Source: Hyphomicrobiaceae bacterium (GTDB lineage: Bacteria; Pseudomonadota; Alphaproteobacteria; Rhizobiales; Hyphomicrobiaceae). From it: DNA of 64,000 nucleotides. Each line of letters opens with the position of its first letter. Within the stretch, counting starts at the first letter, position 1. The notes under the pieces are model-generated. The model worked only from the letters and a program-made list of their open reading frames with translations, searched no databases and had not been told where the DNA came from. Below, piece after piece: positions 63,879 through 64,000 of this stretch. The DNA is taken from positions 215,001-279,000 of the forward strand of contig JALHMB010000006.1 in the NCBI GenBank assembly GCA_022844275.1, read 5' to 3'. The translations under genes and the position numbers were made by a program.

Positions 63879-64000
63879 CGTACACGATGGCACCCTGGCA
63901 CCGCGCACCTAAAATGATTCCAGAAAGGCATTCTGGCCCGAACTTGTATGCCAATCCAATTGGTTGTTCCGATGAGTCAATCGGGGGCGCCGATGGTGCA

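Noticed and set aside
63972-64000. Start of a rightward gene (ATG with MSQSGAPMV)
   Set aside because: Only nine codons are visible, with no ribosome binding site; a divergent regulator is plausible but cannot be supported.

Overview
The window is a 64 kb stretch of a GC-rich alphaproteobacterial chromosome, most likely from the Hyphomicrobiales (Rhizobiales). The evidence is gene order and gene type: the S10/spc ribosomal cluster is followed by secY, adk and a Do-like protease; hemC-hemD-Mic60-hemY are adjacent; the 180-kDa class NAD-glutamate dehydrogenase and the cell-cycle regulator TrcR (DUF1013) are present; and there is a soluble NAD-dependent molybdenum formate dehydrogenase operon. 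I do not assign a genus. I found no rRNA, tRNA, CRISPR array, prophage or transposase gene.

Layout. 1-4,600: tail of an M23 peptidase gene on the + strand, then on the - strand a Do-like protease, a molybdopterin-binding-domain protein, a small basic protein and gpsA. 4,600-21,100 (all -): rpsL-rpsG-fusA-tuf-rpsJ through rplO-secY-adk. The alpha-operon block (rpsM, rpsK, rpoA, rplQ), normally found between adk and the protease in this group, is absent from that position. 21,100-25,500 (-): a DUF3750 protein, a membrane-anchored nuclease-like protein with a regular 11-residue repeat, a thioesterase and a hydratase-family enzyme. 25,560-25,740: a composite palindromic repeat. 25,800-30,400: htpG, an M3 peptidase and a lower-GC MltR-like gene. 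30,400-38,700: tsaD, the hemC-hemD-Mic60-hemY cluster, a soluble histidine kinase and a secreted protein. 38,900-48,900: a lytic transglycosylase, an EamA permease, a methyltransferase, glutamate dehydrogenase, an MFS permease and a small secreted protein. 49,100-56,200: homoserine dehydrogenase, an alpha/beta hydrolase, TrcR, a DsbA-fold isomerase, a small cysteine protein, ComEC and L36. 56,200-63,900 (-): fdsG-fdsB-fdsA-fdhD-fdsD, then 5-formyl-THF cyclo-ligase and a YmdB-like phosphoesterase, all tightly packed. Stretches of roughly 190-300 bases at 23,983-24,268, 38,676-38,933, 41,946-42,137, 48,831-49,100 and 50,406-50,702 hold no gene that I can support.

The most unusual element is a composite of two palindromes, each about 76 bp, separated by 13 bp. 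It occurs twice, about 32 kb apart and in opposite orientation (25,567-25,731 and 57,877-58,043). In the second copy it is fused in frame to fdhD. There it encodes the last 54 residues of the predicted protein, supplies the stop codon, and supplies the likely ribosome binding site of fdsD. Other points worth attention are an EF-Tu with an enlarged, altered switch I region, an L2 with a changed loop after the conserved histidine, an L5 with a low-complexity N-terminal extension, and symmetric sites upstream of trcR and fdsG.
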